The notes beneath the pieces were generated by a model. That model did not search any database. It saw nothing but the letters and a program-made list of their open reading frames with translations, and was not told the DNA's origin. DNA of 64,000 nucleotides, taken from the NCBI RefSeq assembly GCF_004348515.1, contig NZ_SMKH01000001.1:1-64000 (forward strand), in the 5' to 3' direction. Below are positions 51,395 through 64,000 of the stretch, piece by piece. The translations under genes and the position numbers were made by a program. The stretch is from Actinomadura sp. KC345. GTDB taxonomy: Bacteria > Actinomycetota > Actinomycetes > Streptosporangiales > Streptosporangiaceae. The first letter of the stretch is position 1. Every line of letters starts with the position of its first letter.

Positions 51395-51409
51395 GACAAT
51401 GATTACCGT
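51395..51409. promoter_or_regulatory. possible Zur-family site (weak)
   Basis: TGACAATGATTACCG has the 7-1-7 layout of Fur/Zur boxes with a good left half and a mismatched right half. It lies 57 bases upstream of the MFS exporter start on the minus strand, in the shared divergent region. Confidence 0.45.
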
Positions 51410-51471
51410 TATAGCTATCACAGGGTCGCACCTCTTGCCCCCGGACGATCGGGGCATGGTACGTTCTGCGC

Positions 51472-51486
51472 TGAAAATCGTTTTCA
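51472..51486. promoter_or_regulatory. Zur box
   Basis: TGAAAATCGTTTTCA is a 7-1-7 inverted repeat with a single mismatch between its arms, and it closely resembles the actinobacterial Zur consensus. It is followed by TTATCG, and lies 17 bases before the permease start at 51503. A zur-type gene lies at the end of the same cluster (54374-54823). Confidence 0.75.
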
Positions 51487-51502
51487 TTATCGAATGGGTG
51501 CC

Positions 51503-52597
51503 ATGTCCTCGACCGCTCTCTCCCCGGCCGCGACGCGTACCGGGATGCGCGAACGGATCGCGTCACGCCCGGGGCTGGCGGCGCTGTGCGGCGTCCTGGC
51601 GCTGATCCTGGCGGCGTCGATCGTGGTCGCCATCGGGCTCGGCGCGGCGGTGGTCGGTCCCGCGGACACGGCGCGTTACCTGTGGGCGGCCCTCACCGGC
51701 GGAACGGTCGAGGCCGGGGAGGCGTCGACGTACCAGATCGTCTGGCAGATCCGGACGCCGCGGGTCCTGCTGGCGGCGCTCGTGGGCGCGGGGCTGAGCG
51801 CGGTGGGCGTCGCGATCCAGGCGATCGTCCGCAACGCGCTCGCCGACCCGTTCGTGCTCGGCGTCTCCTCCGGAGCGTCCGTGGGCGCGGTCGGCGTCAG
51901 CGTCACCGGCGGCCTCGCCGGGCTCGGCGTGTACGCGATGTCCGCCGGTGCGTTCGCCGGCGCCCTGGCCGCCTCAGTGCTGGTCTACCTCGCCGCGTTC
52001 GGCCGCGGCACGCTCTCACCGCTGCGGCTCGTGCTCACGGGCGTGGCGATGTCCCTCGGGTTCCAGGCGCTGATGAGCGTGATCGTCTACTTCGCGCCGG
52101 ACGGCGAGGCGAGCAGCATGATCCTGTACTGGACGATGGGCGGCTTCGGCGCCGCGTCCTGGGGCGCGCTGCCCGTGGTGGCCGCGGTCGTCCTGCCGGG
52201 CGTGCTCGCGCTGTACCGGTACGGGCGGGTGCTGGACGCGCTGGCGCTCGGCGACGAGACCGCCGCCAGCCTCGGGATCGACCCCGACCGGCACCGCCGG
52301 ATCCTGCTGGTGCTCGTCTCGCTGACCACCGGGGCGATGGTCGCGGTGAGCGGCGCCATCGGCTTCGTCGGGCTGGTCATGCCGCACCTGGTCCGGATGG
52401 TCGTCGGCGCCGTCCATGCCCGCGTGCTCGCGGTGGCCCCGCTGCTGGGGGCGATCTTCATGGTGTGGGTCGATCTGGCGGCCCGGACGCTGGCGGCCCC
52501 GCGCGAACTGCCGCTGGGCGCCATCACGGCGCTGGTCGGGGTACCGGTGTTCATCGGGCTGATGCGCCGCCGGGCCTACGCGTTCGGAGGGCGCTGA
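51503..52597 (+). CDS. FecCD-type ABC transporter permease, Zur-controlled
   Basis: 364 residues with about nine to ten helices. Family signatures are IRTPRVLLAALVGAGLSAVG, RNALADPFVLGVSSGASVGA, LSPLRLVLTGVAMSLGFQA, and GAIGFVGLVMPHLVRMVVG near the ATPase-coupling loop. Such permeases import iron-siderophores, cobalamin or other metal chelates. ATG 51503 is chosen (MSSTALSPAA); an ATG at 51494 is an alternative. First gene of a permease-ATPase-binding protein operon. The Zur box directly upstream argues for a zinc chelate or zincophore as substrate. Confidence 0.93.
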   Translation: MSSTALSPAATRTGMRERIASRPGLAALCGVLALILAASIVVAIGLGAAVVGPADTARYLWAALTGGTVEAGEASTYQIVWQIRTPRVLLAALVGAGLSAVGVAIQAIVRNALADPFVLGVSSGASVGAVGVSVTGGLAGLGVYAMSAGAFAGALAASVLVYLAAFGRGTLSPLRLVLTGVAMSLGFQALMSVIVYFAPDGEASSMILYWTMGGFGAASWGALPVVAAVVLPGVLALYRYGRVLDALALGDETAASLGIDPDRHRRILLVLVSLTTGAMVAVSGAIGFVGLVMPHLVRMVVGAVHARVLAVAPLLGAIFMVWVDLAARTLAAPRELPLGAITALVGVPVFIGLMRRRAYAFGGR

Positions 52598-52599
52598 CG

Positions 52600-53382
52600 A
52601 TGGACCTCGCACTGGTCGGGCTGACGGTCGCGGCCGGCGGCCGCAGCCTGGTGGACGCCCTGTCGCTGGAAGTGCCGAGCGGGCGGATCGTCGGGCTCGT
52701 CGGGCCGAACGGAAGCGGCAAGTCGACCGCGCTCCGATGCGTCTACCGCGCCCTGCGCCCCAGTTCCGGCACCGTCTTCCTGGGCCGCGACGAACTCTCG
52801 GACCTGCCACTGCGGCGGAGCGCGCGGCTCGTCGCGGCGATGACCCAGGACGGCGCGGTCGATCTGGACTACACCGTCGAGGAGGTCGTGGCCCTGGGCC
52901 GGACACCGCATGGACGGGGCAACGCCCCCCTCACCCGCCGGGAGCGGGAGCTGTGCGAGACGGCGATGGAGCGGCTCGACATCTCCCATCTGGCCCGGCG
53001 CGGCATCCTCAGCCTGTCCGGCGGCGAACGGCAGCGCGTCCTGCTGGCACGGACGCTGGTCCAGGAACCGCGGGTCCTGGTGCTGGACGAGCCGACCAAC
53101 CATCTCGACGTCCGCCACCAGGTCGAGATGCTGTCGCTGCTGAGGGAACTCGGGCTCACCGTGCTGATCGTCCTGCACGACCTCAACCTCGCCGCCGCGG
53201 TGTGCGACCGGATCGGCGTCCTGTCCGGGGGACGGCTCGTCAAGGCCGGGACGCCCTGGGACGTTCTCACCCCCGACATCGTCGGCGGCGTCTTCGGCGT
53301 CGAGGTCACCGTCGTCCCGCACCCGCTGTCGGGCTCCCCGCAACTGTTGTACTCCCTTCCTCCCGAAAGGTCCACGTCATGA
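52600..53382 (+). CDS. ABC transporter ATP-binding protein (FepC/BtuD-type)
   Basis: 260 residues. Walker A GLVGPNGSGKSTALRCVYRA, the Q-loop MTQDGAVDLDYTVEEVV, signature LSLSGGERQRVLLART, Walker B VLVLDEPTNHLDVRHQ and the switch His in IVLHDLNLAAAVCDRIG are all intact. It energises the permease encoded just upstream (2-base gap after its stop). The stop overlaps the start of the binding protein gene by 4 bases. Confidence 0.95.
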   Translation: MDLALVGLTVAAGGRSLVDALSLEVPSGRIVGLVGPNGSGKSTALRCVYRALRPSSGTVFLGRDELSDLPLRRSARLVAAMTQDGAVDLDYTVEEVVALGRTPHGRGNAPLTRRERELCETAMERLDISHLARRGILSLSGGERQRVLLARTLVQEPRVLVLDEPTNHLDVRHQVEMLSLLRELGLTVLIVLHDLNLAAAVCDRIGVLSGGRLVKAGTPWDVLTPDIVGGVFGVEVTVVPHPLSGSPQLLYSLPPERSTS

Positions 53383-54353
53383 AACGAGCCCTCGCGGCCG
53401 CCGCCGGCGCCATGGTCGTCCTCAGCGCCTGCGGCGCGGAAGTCGAAGCGGACCCGGCCTCCGCGAAGCGGAAGGTGAAGAGGTGCGGGGAGACGGTCGA
53501 GTACTCCGTGCCGCAGCGGGCCGTCGCCTACGAGGGCGGCAGCGCCGACAAGCTGTTCAGCCTCGGGCTCACCGAGCACGTCCACGGCTACGTGATGCCG
53601 CCCGCCAATCCCCCGGTCAGCGAGTCCCCGTGGGCGGCCGAGTACGCCAAGGTCGAGATGCTGGGCGACGACCTGCTCAACAAGGAGATCGTCGTCCAGG
53701 CCAAGTCGGACTTCGTCGTGGCCGGCTGGAACTCCGGATTCAGCCCGCAGCGCGGCATCACGCCGGAGATCCTCGACCGGCTGGGCATCCAGAGCTTCAT
53801 GCACGCCGAGAGCTGCTTCAACTACCCGGGACACCCCGAACGGCTCGCGCCCTTCGACGCGCTGTACACCGACCTCCAGCGGCTCGGACAGATCTTCGGG
53901 GTCGAGGACCGGGCGGCCAAGCTCGTCGCCGACCTGAAGGGGCGGGCCGAGGCGGTCCAGCGGGCCGCCCCGAAGGACGACCCGGTACCGGTGTTCCTCT
54001 ACGACTCCGGCACCGACCAGCCGCTCACCGCCGGCAGCCAGGTGCCCCCCAACGACATCATCAAGACCGCCGGGGGCCGCAACATCTTCGACGATCTCCA
54101 GGAGCGCTGGACGCAGGTCGGCTGGGAGGCGGTCGCCGAGGCCCGGCCCGAGGTCATCATGGTCCTCGACTACGGCGACCAGCCCGCCGCCGAGAAGATC
54201 GACTTCCTCAAGGAGTCGCCGCACACCCGCGGCCTGCCCGCGGTCGAGAAGGACAACATCTTCATCCTCGACTACAACGAGGGCATCAGCGGCCCGCGCA
54301 ACATCGACGGGCTGGAGAAGTTCGGCGAGTACCTGCGGACGCTCGACCGCTGA
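53379..54353 (+). CDS. ABC transporter substrate-binding lipoprotein (FepB/BtuF fold)
   Basis: 324 residues. The signal peptide ends in a lipobox (VLSACG, Cys near residue 18). It has the type III binding-protein fold with a long central helix: RAVAYEGGSADKLFSLGLTE, DFVVAGWNSGFSPQRGITPE, LQRLGQIFGVEDRAAKLVAD, VPVFLYDSGTDQPLTAGSQV and PEVIMVLDYGDQPAAEK. It is clearly homologous to the cobalamin-type protein at 56442 (both have an IFGV helix, VxxYDSG and DYG blocks). Substrate unknown; Zur control suggests a zinc complex. Convergent with zur, 20 bases between stops. Confidence 0.92.
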   Translation: MKRALAAAAGAMVVLSACGAEVEADPASAKRKVKRCGETVEYSVPQRAVAYEGGSADKLFSLGLTEHVHGYVMPPANPPVSESPWAAEYAKVEMLGDDLLNKEIVVQAKSDFVVAGWNSGFSPQRGITPEILDRLGIQSFMHAESCFNYPGHPERLAPFDALYTDLQRLGQIFGVEDRAAKLVADLKGRAEAVQRAAPKDDPVPVFLYDSGTDQPLTAGSQVPPNDIIKTAGGRNIFDDLQERWTQVGWEAVAEARPEVIMVLDYGDQPAAEKIDFLKESPHTRGLPAVEKDNIFILDYNEGISGPRNIDGLEKFGEYLRTLDR

Positions 54354-54373
54354 CGCGGGGCGAGACCGGGGGG

Positions 54374-54823
54374 TCAGCCGTTCCGGCGTGCGCAGTCCGG
54401 GCAGAGTCCGAAGATCTCCACGGTGTGGTCGATCTCGGTGAACCCGTGCTCGGCGGCGACCTGCTCGGCCCACCGCTCGATCGCGGCCGCCTCGACCTCC
54501 ACGCTGCGCCCGCAGGAGCGGCAGGTCAGGTGGTGGTGATGGGCGCCGGTGTCGCAGCGCCGGTACAGGACTTCGCCGCGCTCGTCGCGAAGGGCGTCGA
54601 CCCCGCCGTCCTGGTGGAGCGCCTGCAGATGCCGGTACACCGTGGCCAGCCCGACCCGCTCGCCGCGGCGTCTCAGCTCGGCGTGGATCTCCTGGGCGCT
54701 GCGGAACTCCGGCAGTTCGGCCAGCGCCTGGCTGACCGCCTCCGCCTGACGCGTCGCCCGTACCCGTGTTCCCCGCCCGGGGACGGTCCGCTGCGGCGGA
54801 CGAGGGGATTCGGACATGGTCAT
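54374..54823 (-). CDS. zur: Fur-family regulator, Zur type
   Basis: 149 residues. The winged helix is RQAEAVSQALAELPEFRSAQ, EIHAELRRRGERVGLATVYR, HLQALHQDGGVDALRDERGE. The regulatory zinc sites are AHHHHLTCRSCGRSVEVE, and the structural CxxC pair is CRSC with CPDC at the C-terminus. The sequence after the His cluster (VEVEAAAIERWAEQVAAEHG, FTEIDHTVEIFGLCPDC) is that of actinobacterial Zur rather than FurA or Nur. ATG 54823 has GGAG 9 bases upstream; 54817 is the alternative. It probably binds the sites between 51338 and 51503. Confidence 0.88.
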   Translation of the reverse strand: MTMSESPRPPQRTVPGRGTRVRATRQAEAVSQALAELPEFRSAQEIHAELRRRGERVGLATVYRHLQALHQDGGVDALRDERGEVLYRRCDTGAHHHHLTCRSCGRSVEVEAAAIERWAEQVAAEHGFTEIDHTVEIFGLCPDCARRNG

Positions 54824-54924
54824 GGGGCGGCGCTCCGGCAGGTCGAGGGGCGTTGCATCGGCACTTCGCACGGTACCAACCGGCGTCGCCGATCCGCTCT
54901 CGCGAGGCGCCCGCTCCGCGGCGG

Positions 54925-56040
54925 TCAGCCGCTTCTGCGCAGGACCAGGAGCGCCGTGTCGTCGGCCAGCCTGCCCTGGGTGTGCTGCTGCAGATCGCGG
55001 TAGATGGCCGGTGCGATGTCGGCCGCGCGGAGGTCGCCCCGGTCGGCCATGCGCTCGCGTAGCGGATAGAACGCCCCGGACGGATTTCGCGCCTCGGTGA
55101 CGCCGTCCGTGAACAGCAGCAGCGTGGAACCGCGGGGGAAGTCGAACCGCTCGGCGGCCCGCGGTTCGGGATCCAGGGAACCCAGCCCGAGCGGGAGGGA
55201 GGTCTTGCCAAGGGGGACCCGCCCGGAACGGCCGTCCTGCAGCAGGTAGGGCGGCACGTGTCCGCAGTTGATGGCCTCGGCCTGCGTCTCGGGACCGACT
55301 TCCAGGACGAGTGCGGTGACGAAACGTTCCATCTCGTCCCGCTGGGCGGCGAACGAGTTGCGCCGGAGCACCGAGTTCTCCAGCGCCTCCACGACGGCCG
55401 TGAGGGTGAGCTCCGTCAGGGCCGCCTCACGGAAGGAATTGAGCACGGCGAAGGCCGTGCTGATGGAGGGCAGGCCCTTGCCCTGGACGTCGGCGATGAG
55501 CACGCGGCTTCCGTACGGGGTGGCCATCACCTCGTAGATGTCGCCTCCTACCCGGCTGTCCTCCTCGACGGGCTCGTACAGGCCGTGGACGACCAGCTCG
55601 TCGGTGACGAGCGGGAACGGGTTGAGGATCTGGCGCTGCAGGGCGGCCGCCGCCGAACGCAGCCGGAGGATCTCTTCCTCCTGGCGGACGCGCTGAACGA
55701 CCTGGCCCACGGCCAGGCCGTTCAGCACGACGGCGAATACGATCACGCTCGCCGCGGTCGCTGCGTCCAGGGGGCTGAGGAGCAGGGCGCCGAAGATGAG
55801 CAGGGTCGAACACACCGATGTGACGACGGTCTGCCGGACCGTCCCGCGTCCGGCGATCAGGGTGGGAAGGAAGACCAGGAAGGGCGCCAGCCCGATCTCC
55901 CGGTCGAGGACGATGCCGGTCACCGCGAGGGCCGCCGCGATGCCCAGCAGCCACAGGATCACGACTCGCCACGTGAGAGGAGCGGCGCGCCCGCCTGGCC
56001 CCGGGCGGGCGCTGGAACCGTCCGGATCGTTCGCTGTCAC
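54925..56040 (-). CDS. PP2C-family (SpoIIE-type) serine phosphatase with membrane domain
   Basis: 371 residues. Four hydrophobic segments occupy ~20-115 (WRVVILWLLGIAAALAVTGI, APFLVFLPTLIAG, TVVTSVCSTLLIFGALLL, VIVFAVVLNGLAVGQVV). A linker coiled-coil EEEILRLRSAAAALQRQILN leads into the SpoIIE phosphatase: SRVGGDIYEVMATPYG (metal Asp), LIADVQGKGLPSISTAFAVL, INCGHVPPYLL, and STLLLFTDGVTEARN plus DDTALLVL for the last metal Asp residues. Members dephosphorylate anti-anti-sigma factors; no such partner is adjacent. GTG 56040 follows AGGGG. Confidence 0.92.
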   Translation of the reverse strand: MTANDPDGSSARPGPGGRAAPLTWRVVILWLLGIAAALAVTGIVLDREIGLAPFLVFLPTLIAGRGTVRQTVVTSVCSTLLIFGALLLSPLDAATAASVIVFAVVLNGLAVGQVVQRVRQEEEILRLRSAAAALQRQILNPFPLVTDELVVHGLYEPVEEDSRVGGDIYEVMATPYGSRVLIADVQGKGLPSISTAFAVLNSFREAALTELTLTAVVEALENSVLRRNSFAAQRDEMERFVTALVLEVGPETQAEAINCGHVPPYLLQDGRSGRVPLGKTSLPLGLGSLDPEPRAAERFDFPRGSTLLLFTDGVTEARNPSGAFYPLRERMADRGDLRAADIAPAIYRDLQQHTQGRLADDTALLVLRRSG

Positions 56041-56240
56041 ACCATTTCCCCTGCTCCCTGCGGCCCGGGACGGCCCGGCGCCGCCGAGTCCGGGCCGCCC
56101 TCCGGCCTGGCCGAGGGCGACTCGTCCGTGAGCGGCCGACAGGGGGCAGTCTAGTGACCGCATGATCACTAACCGTGACGACGGGGGCGTGGGCTCCGGT
56201 CTCTCCCCGGAGAGATGCCGGATGTGTCACGATGTGCGGT

Positions 56241-56400
56241 GTAGGCGACGGCGGAACGAGGAAGCCGGTGTGAATCCGGCGCGGTACCGCCACTGTGATC
56301 GGCGAGCGGATCCCGAACCCATGCCACTGCCCGCGAACGCGGGTGGGAAGGCCGGGACGAGCGTTGACCCGAGAGCCAGGAGACTCACGCGGTCGCCTCC
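56241..56400 (+). promoter_or_regulatory. cobalamin (AdoCbl) riboswitch
   Basis: Hallmark elements in order: P1 5' strand AGGCGAC (56243-56249), GAAGCCGGTGTGAATCCGGC (56261-56280), the CCGCCACTGTGA core (56287-56298), GAGAGCCAGGAGACTCAC (56371-56388, B12-box), and P1 3' strand GTCGCCT (56392-56398), which pairs perfectly with the first. It lies upstream of the btuFCD-like operon and would shut it off when cobalamin is plentiful. Confidence 0.95.
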
Positions 56401-56408
56401 TCGATGGA

Positions 56409-56427
56409 CTGGGGCGGATCTCCCCAG
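56409..56427 (+). promoter_or_regulatory. expression-platform hairpin next to the ribosome-binding site
   Basis: CTGGGG (56409-56414) pairs with CCCCAG (56422-56427) over a 7-base loop. The helix ends right against AGAGGAGGG, the Shine-Dalgarno of the gene at 56442. It could be the part of the riboswitch that changes access to the ribosome. Confidence 0.55.
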
Positions 56428-56441
56428 AGAGGAGGGCTCGT

Positions 56442-57479
56442 ATGCCCATTGGCTCGTCGGGCCCGGCACCGTGCCGGGCGGCGTTGGCCTCACCGGTGGC
56501 GGCGGTGCCCGTGGTGGCGGTGCTGGTGGCGGTGGTGCTGCTGGTGTCCGGATGCGGTGGCGTTTCGGAGCGCGCCGCCGGAGGCGGGACCGGTCCGGTG
56601 CCTTCCGGGTTCCCCGTGACGGTGTCCAACTGCGGGGTGACGACGACCTACCAGCGGCCGCCGCGGCGCGCGGTGTCGCTGAACCAGCACGCGACCGAGG
56701 TGATGCTGGCGCTCGGCCTGGAGAAGTCGATGGCCGGCACCGGCTACCTCGACGACGAGGTGCTGCCGGAGTTCCAGGCCGCCTACGACGGCGTCGAGGT
56801 CATCTCCAAGGAGTACCCGTCCTACGAGAGGCTGCTGGCGGCTGAGCCGGACCTGGTCTACGGCGGCTGGCGGAGCGCCTTCGAGGAGAAGGAGGGCCGC
56901 GGCCGGGCGGCGCTGAAGAAGGCGGGGATCGACTCTCACCTCAACATCGAGGAGTGCCCGGAGGGGCCGGTGACGATGGCCACGGTCGAGGAGGAGATCC
57001 GCACCGTCGCCAAGATCTTCGGGGTGCCCGGCCGGGCGGAGAGGCGGATCGCCTCGATGCGCGCCGTCCTGGACGGGGTCGAGCGCGGGCTGGCCGGTGT
57101 CGCGCCGCTCAAGGTCGCCGTCTACGACAGCGGCGACAAGACCGTCTTCACCGCCGGCGGCGCCGGAATCGGCGACGAGATGATCCGGCTGGCGGGCGGC
57201 GGCAACCTGTTCGCCGACGTGGACAAGCCCTACGGGGACGTCTCGTTCGAGCAGTTCGCCGAGCGCGCTCCCGACGTCGTCCTGATCTACGACTACGGTG
57301 AGCGGTCGGCCGAGGACAAGAAGGCGTTCCTGCTGGGGCATCCGGCGCTCAAGGACGTCCCGGCCATCGAGAACGAGCGGTTCGCGGTGCTGCCGCTGTC
57401 GTCCACGGTGACCGGCGTGAGGGTGGCGGACGCGGTCGAGTCGCTGGCCCGGCAACTGCATCCGGACCGCTTCGCGTGA
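56442..57479 (+). CDS. btuF: cobalamin-type ABC transporter substrate-binding lipoprotein
   Basis: 345 residues. The lipobox is VLLVSGC near residue 36, after a long N-terminal region. The binding fold includes CGVTTTYQRPPRRAVSLNQH, ATEVMLALGLEKSMAGTGYL, EPDLVYGGWRSAFEE, VAKIFGVPGRAERRIASM, KVAVYDSGDKTVFTAGGAG and DVVLIYDYGERSAEDKKAF. The cobalamin riboswitch upstream is the reason for the corrinoid assignment; family alone would allow a siderophore. AGGAGGG 5 bases before ATG sets the start. Its stop overlaps the permease GTG start by 4 bases (GTGA). Confidence 0.9.
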   Translation: MPIGSSGPAPCRAALASPVAAVPVVAVLVAVVLLVSGCGGVSERAAGGGTGPVPSGFPVTVSNCGVTTTYQRPPRRAVSLNQHATEVMLALGLEKSMAGTGYLDDEVLPEFQAAYDGVEVISKEYPSYERLLAAEPDLVYGGWRSAFEEKEGRGRAALKKAGIDSHLNIEECPEGPVTMATVEEEIRTVAKIFGVPGRAERRIASMRAVLDGVERGLAGVAPLKVAVYDSGDKTVFTAGGAGIGDEMIRLAGGGNLFADVDKPYGDVSFEQFAERAPDVVLIYDYGERSAEDKKAFLLGHPALKDVPAIENERFAVLPLSSTVTGVRVADAVESLARQLHPDRFA

Positions 57480-58563
57480 CCGGCCTGGCCGAGCCTCGCG
57501 TCTCCGGCGACCGGGGGGCGGTCACCGGCCGCGCGTATCGCCGCCGGCCCGGGATCCCCTACGCGCTCGTGCTGGCGCTGCTGGCGGGACTGGTGCTGGC
57601 GGCGGCGACGGCCGGGATCGCGGCCGGGTCGGTGAGCCTGCCGCCCGGTCAGGTCTGGGGCATCCTGCTGCACACCGTGCATCCGGCGCTGGCCGTCCCG
57701 GACTGGAGCCCGGTGCGCGAGACGATCGTGCTGGACGTCCGCCTCCCCCGGGTGCTGCTGTGCGGCGTGGTGGGAGCGGGGCTGTCGGTATGCGGGATGG
57801 CCTTGCAGGCACTGGTGCGCAACCCCCTGGCCGATCCGATGCTGCTGGGGGTGTCGTCGGGCGCGACCGTCGGCGCGGTGCTGGTGGTCGTCTTCCACGT
57901 GTCCTGGTTCGGCATGTTCTCGCTGCCGCTCGCCGCCTTCGGCGGCGCACTGCTCGCGCTGGTCCTGGTCTACTCCCTGGCCCGCTCCGGCGGGCGGATG
58001 ACCACGGTCCGGCTGGTGCTGGCCGGCGTCGCCACCGCCGAGGTGCTCTCGGCGGTGGCCGGCTACCTGGTCCTCACCTCCGACGACCCGCGCAGCGCCG
58101 AGGCCGCGATGCGCTGGATGCTCGGCGGCCTGGGCGGCACCACCTGGACCGTGCTGTGGATCCCGGCGGCCGCGGTGCTCGCCGGGACCGCGGTCCTGCT
58201 GGGCCTGTCGCGCCCGCTCAACCTGCTGCTGGCCGGGGAGGAGGCCGCCGCGTCGCTCGGGCTGGACGTGCACCGGTTCCGCGCCGCGCTGTTCGTCCTG
58301 GTCGCCCTGATGATCGGAACGGTCGTGGCGGTCAGCGGCTCGATCGGCTTCGTCGGGCTGATCATGCCGCACATGGTCCGGCTGCTGGCCGGCTCCGACC
58401 ACCGCCGCGCACTGCCCGCGGTCGCGCTGCTGGGCGCGGCCTTCCTCATCGCCGCCGACCTGGCCGCACGCACGCTGATCAGCCCCGAGGAGATCCCGGT
58501 CGGCATCCTCACGGCCCTGGTCGGCGGCCCGTTCTTCCTGTACCTCATGAAGCGCAAAGCGGC

Positions 58564-58567
<4 letters not shown>
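57476..58567 (+). CDS. btuC: cobalamin-type ABC transporter permease
   Basis: 363 residues, ten predicted helices. Signatures: VRLPRVLLCGVVGAGLSVCG, RNPLADPMLLGVSSGATVGA, TTVRLVLAGVATAEVLSAVA, GSIGFVGLIMPHMVRLLAGS and LAARTLISPEEIPVGILTAL (ATPase-contact region and last helices). GTG start overlaps the binding protein stop; the own stop overlaps the ATPase ATG. Closest in the window to the Zur-controlled permease at 51503, which carries corresponding blocks. Confidence 0.93.
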
Positions 58568-59391
<824 letters not shown>

Positions 59392-59425
59392 CCGGGCGAT
59401 CGGGGTGGCCGCCCGTCCCGCCGGC

Positions 59426-64000
<4,575 letters not shown>

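Overview
The window is 64 kb of high-GC DNA from an actinomycete. The evidence is the codon use, the many GTG starts, the 4-base ATGA gene overlaps, and families typical of actinomycetes: DUF3040, AfsR-type regulators, kinases with PQQ-like propellers, YibE/F, and Zur with paired CxxC motifs. I infer a filamentous, soil-type member, possibly Streptosporangiales, but nothing here fixes the genus. No rRNA, tRNA or CRISPR array was recognised.

Layout. 1-10.8 kb is a decayed accessory region. It holds fragments of at least six kinds of mobile element (IS21 istA, a group II intron reverse transcriptase, ISL3, IS1380, IS3 twice, a tyrosine integrase) and fragments of host-type genes (MFS, F420/LLM oxidoreductase). 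Between these lie intact genes: a hemerythrin-like protein, a DUF3040 membrane protein, a lone cytochrome oxidase subunit I (ctaD), an NfeD/SPFH pair, and a secreted propeller-like protein. 10.8-14.2 kb is a minus-strand operon (FAD enzyme, polytopic membrane protein, TetR) with a candidate TetR operator. 14.4-20.2 kb has a GH2 fragment, a SnoaL-like protein, a NarL/LuxR two-component pair and a secreted clan-A glycosidase. 20.4-27.9 kb has an AfsR-like giant regulator, a DHA2 exporter, a class C beta-lactamase-like hydrolase, a truncated cobalamin adenosyltransferase and a DHFR-fold protein.

28.0-32.3 kb is a translationally coupled pair of Ser/Thr kinases with extracellular PQQ-like propellers, preceded by a perfect inverted repeat. 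32.3-36.1 kb is a decaying minus-strand cluster of SDR and KstD-like flavoproteins, with one deletion that appears to fuse two genes. 36.2-38.7 kb is a divergent ROK repressor and xylose-type binding protein that lacks its permease and ATPase. 39.1-40.8 kb is pirin and MarR.

40.9-43.9 kb is the most novel-looking locus: three coupled genes for a small two-TM protein and two membrane-tethered VWA-like proteins. The first two share a short motif predicted to lie on the cytoplasmic side. The middle gene needs one frameshift correction. 43.9-48.7 kb has a disulfide oxidoreductase, a GH13 glucosidase, MerR, DinB and a hydrolase relic. 48.7-59.4 kb centres on metal and cobalamin uptake: a YibE/F protein, an MFS exporter divergent from a FecCD-type ABC importer with Zur-box-like sites between them, a Zur gene, a PP2C phosphatase, then a btuFCD-like operon behind a cobalamin riboswitch. 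The window ends with a haloperoxidase-like hydrolase and the first 1,154 codons of a very large protein that runs off the end.

All calls are by reading; no database search was run. Family names rest on motifs I recognise.
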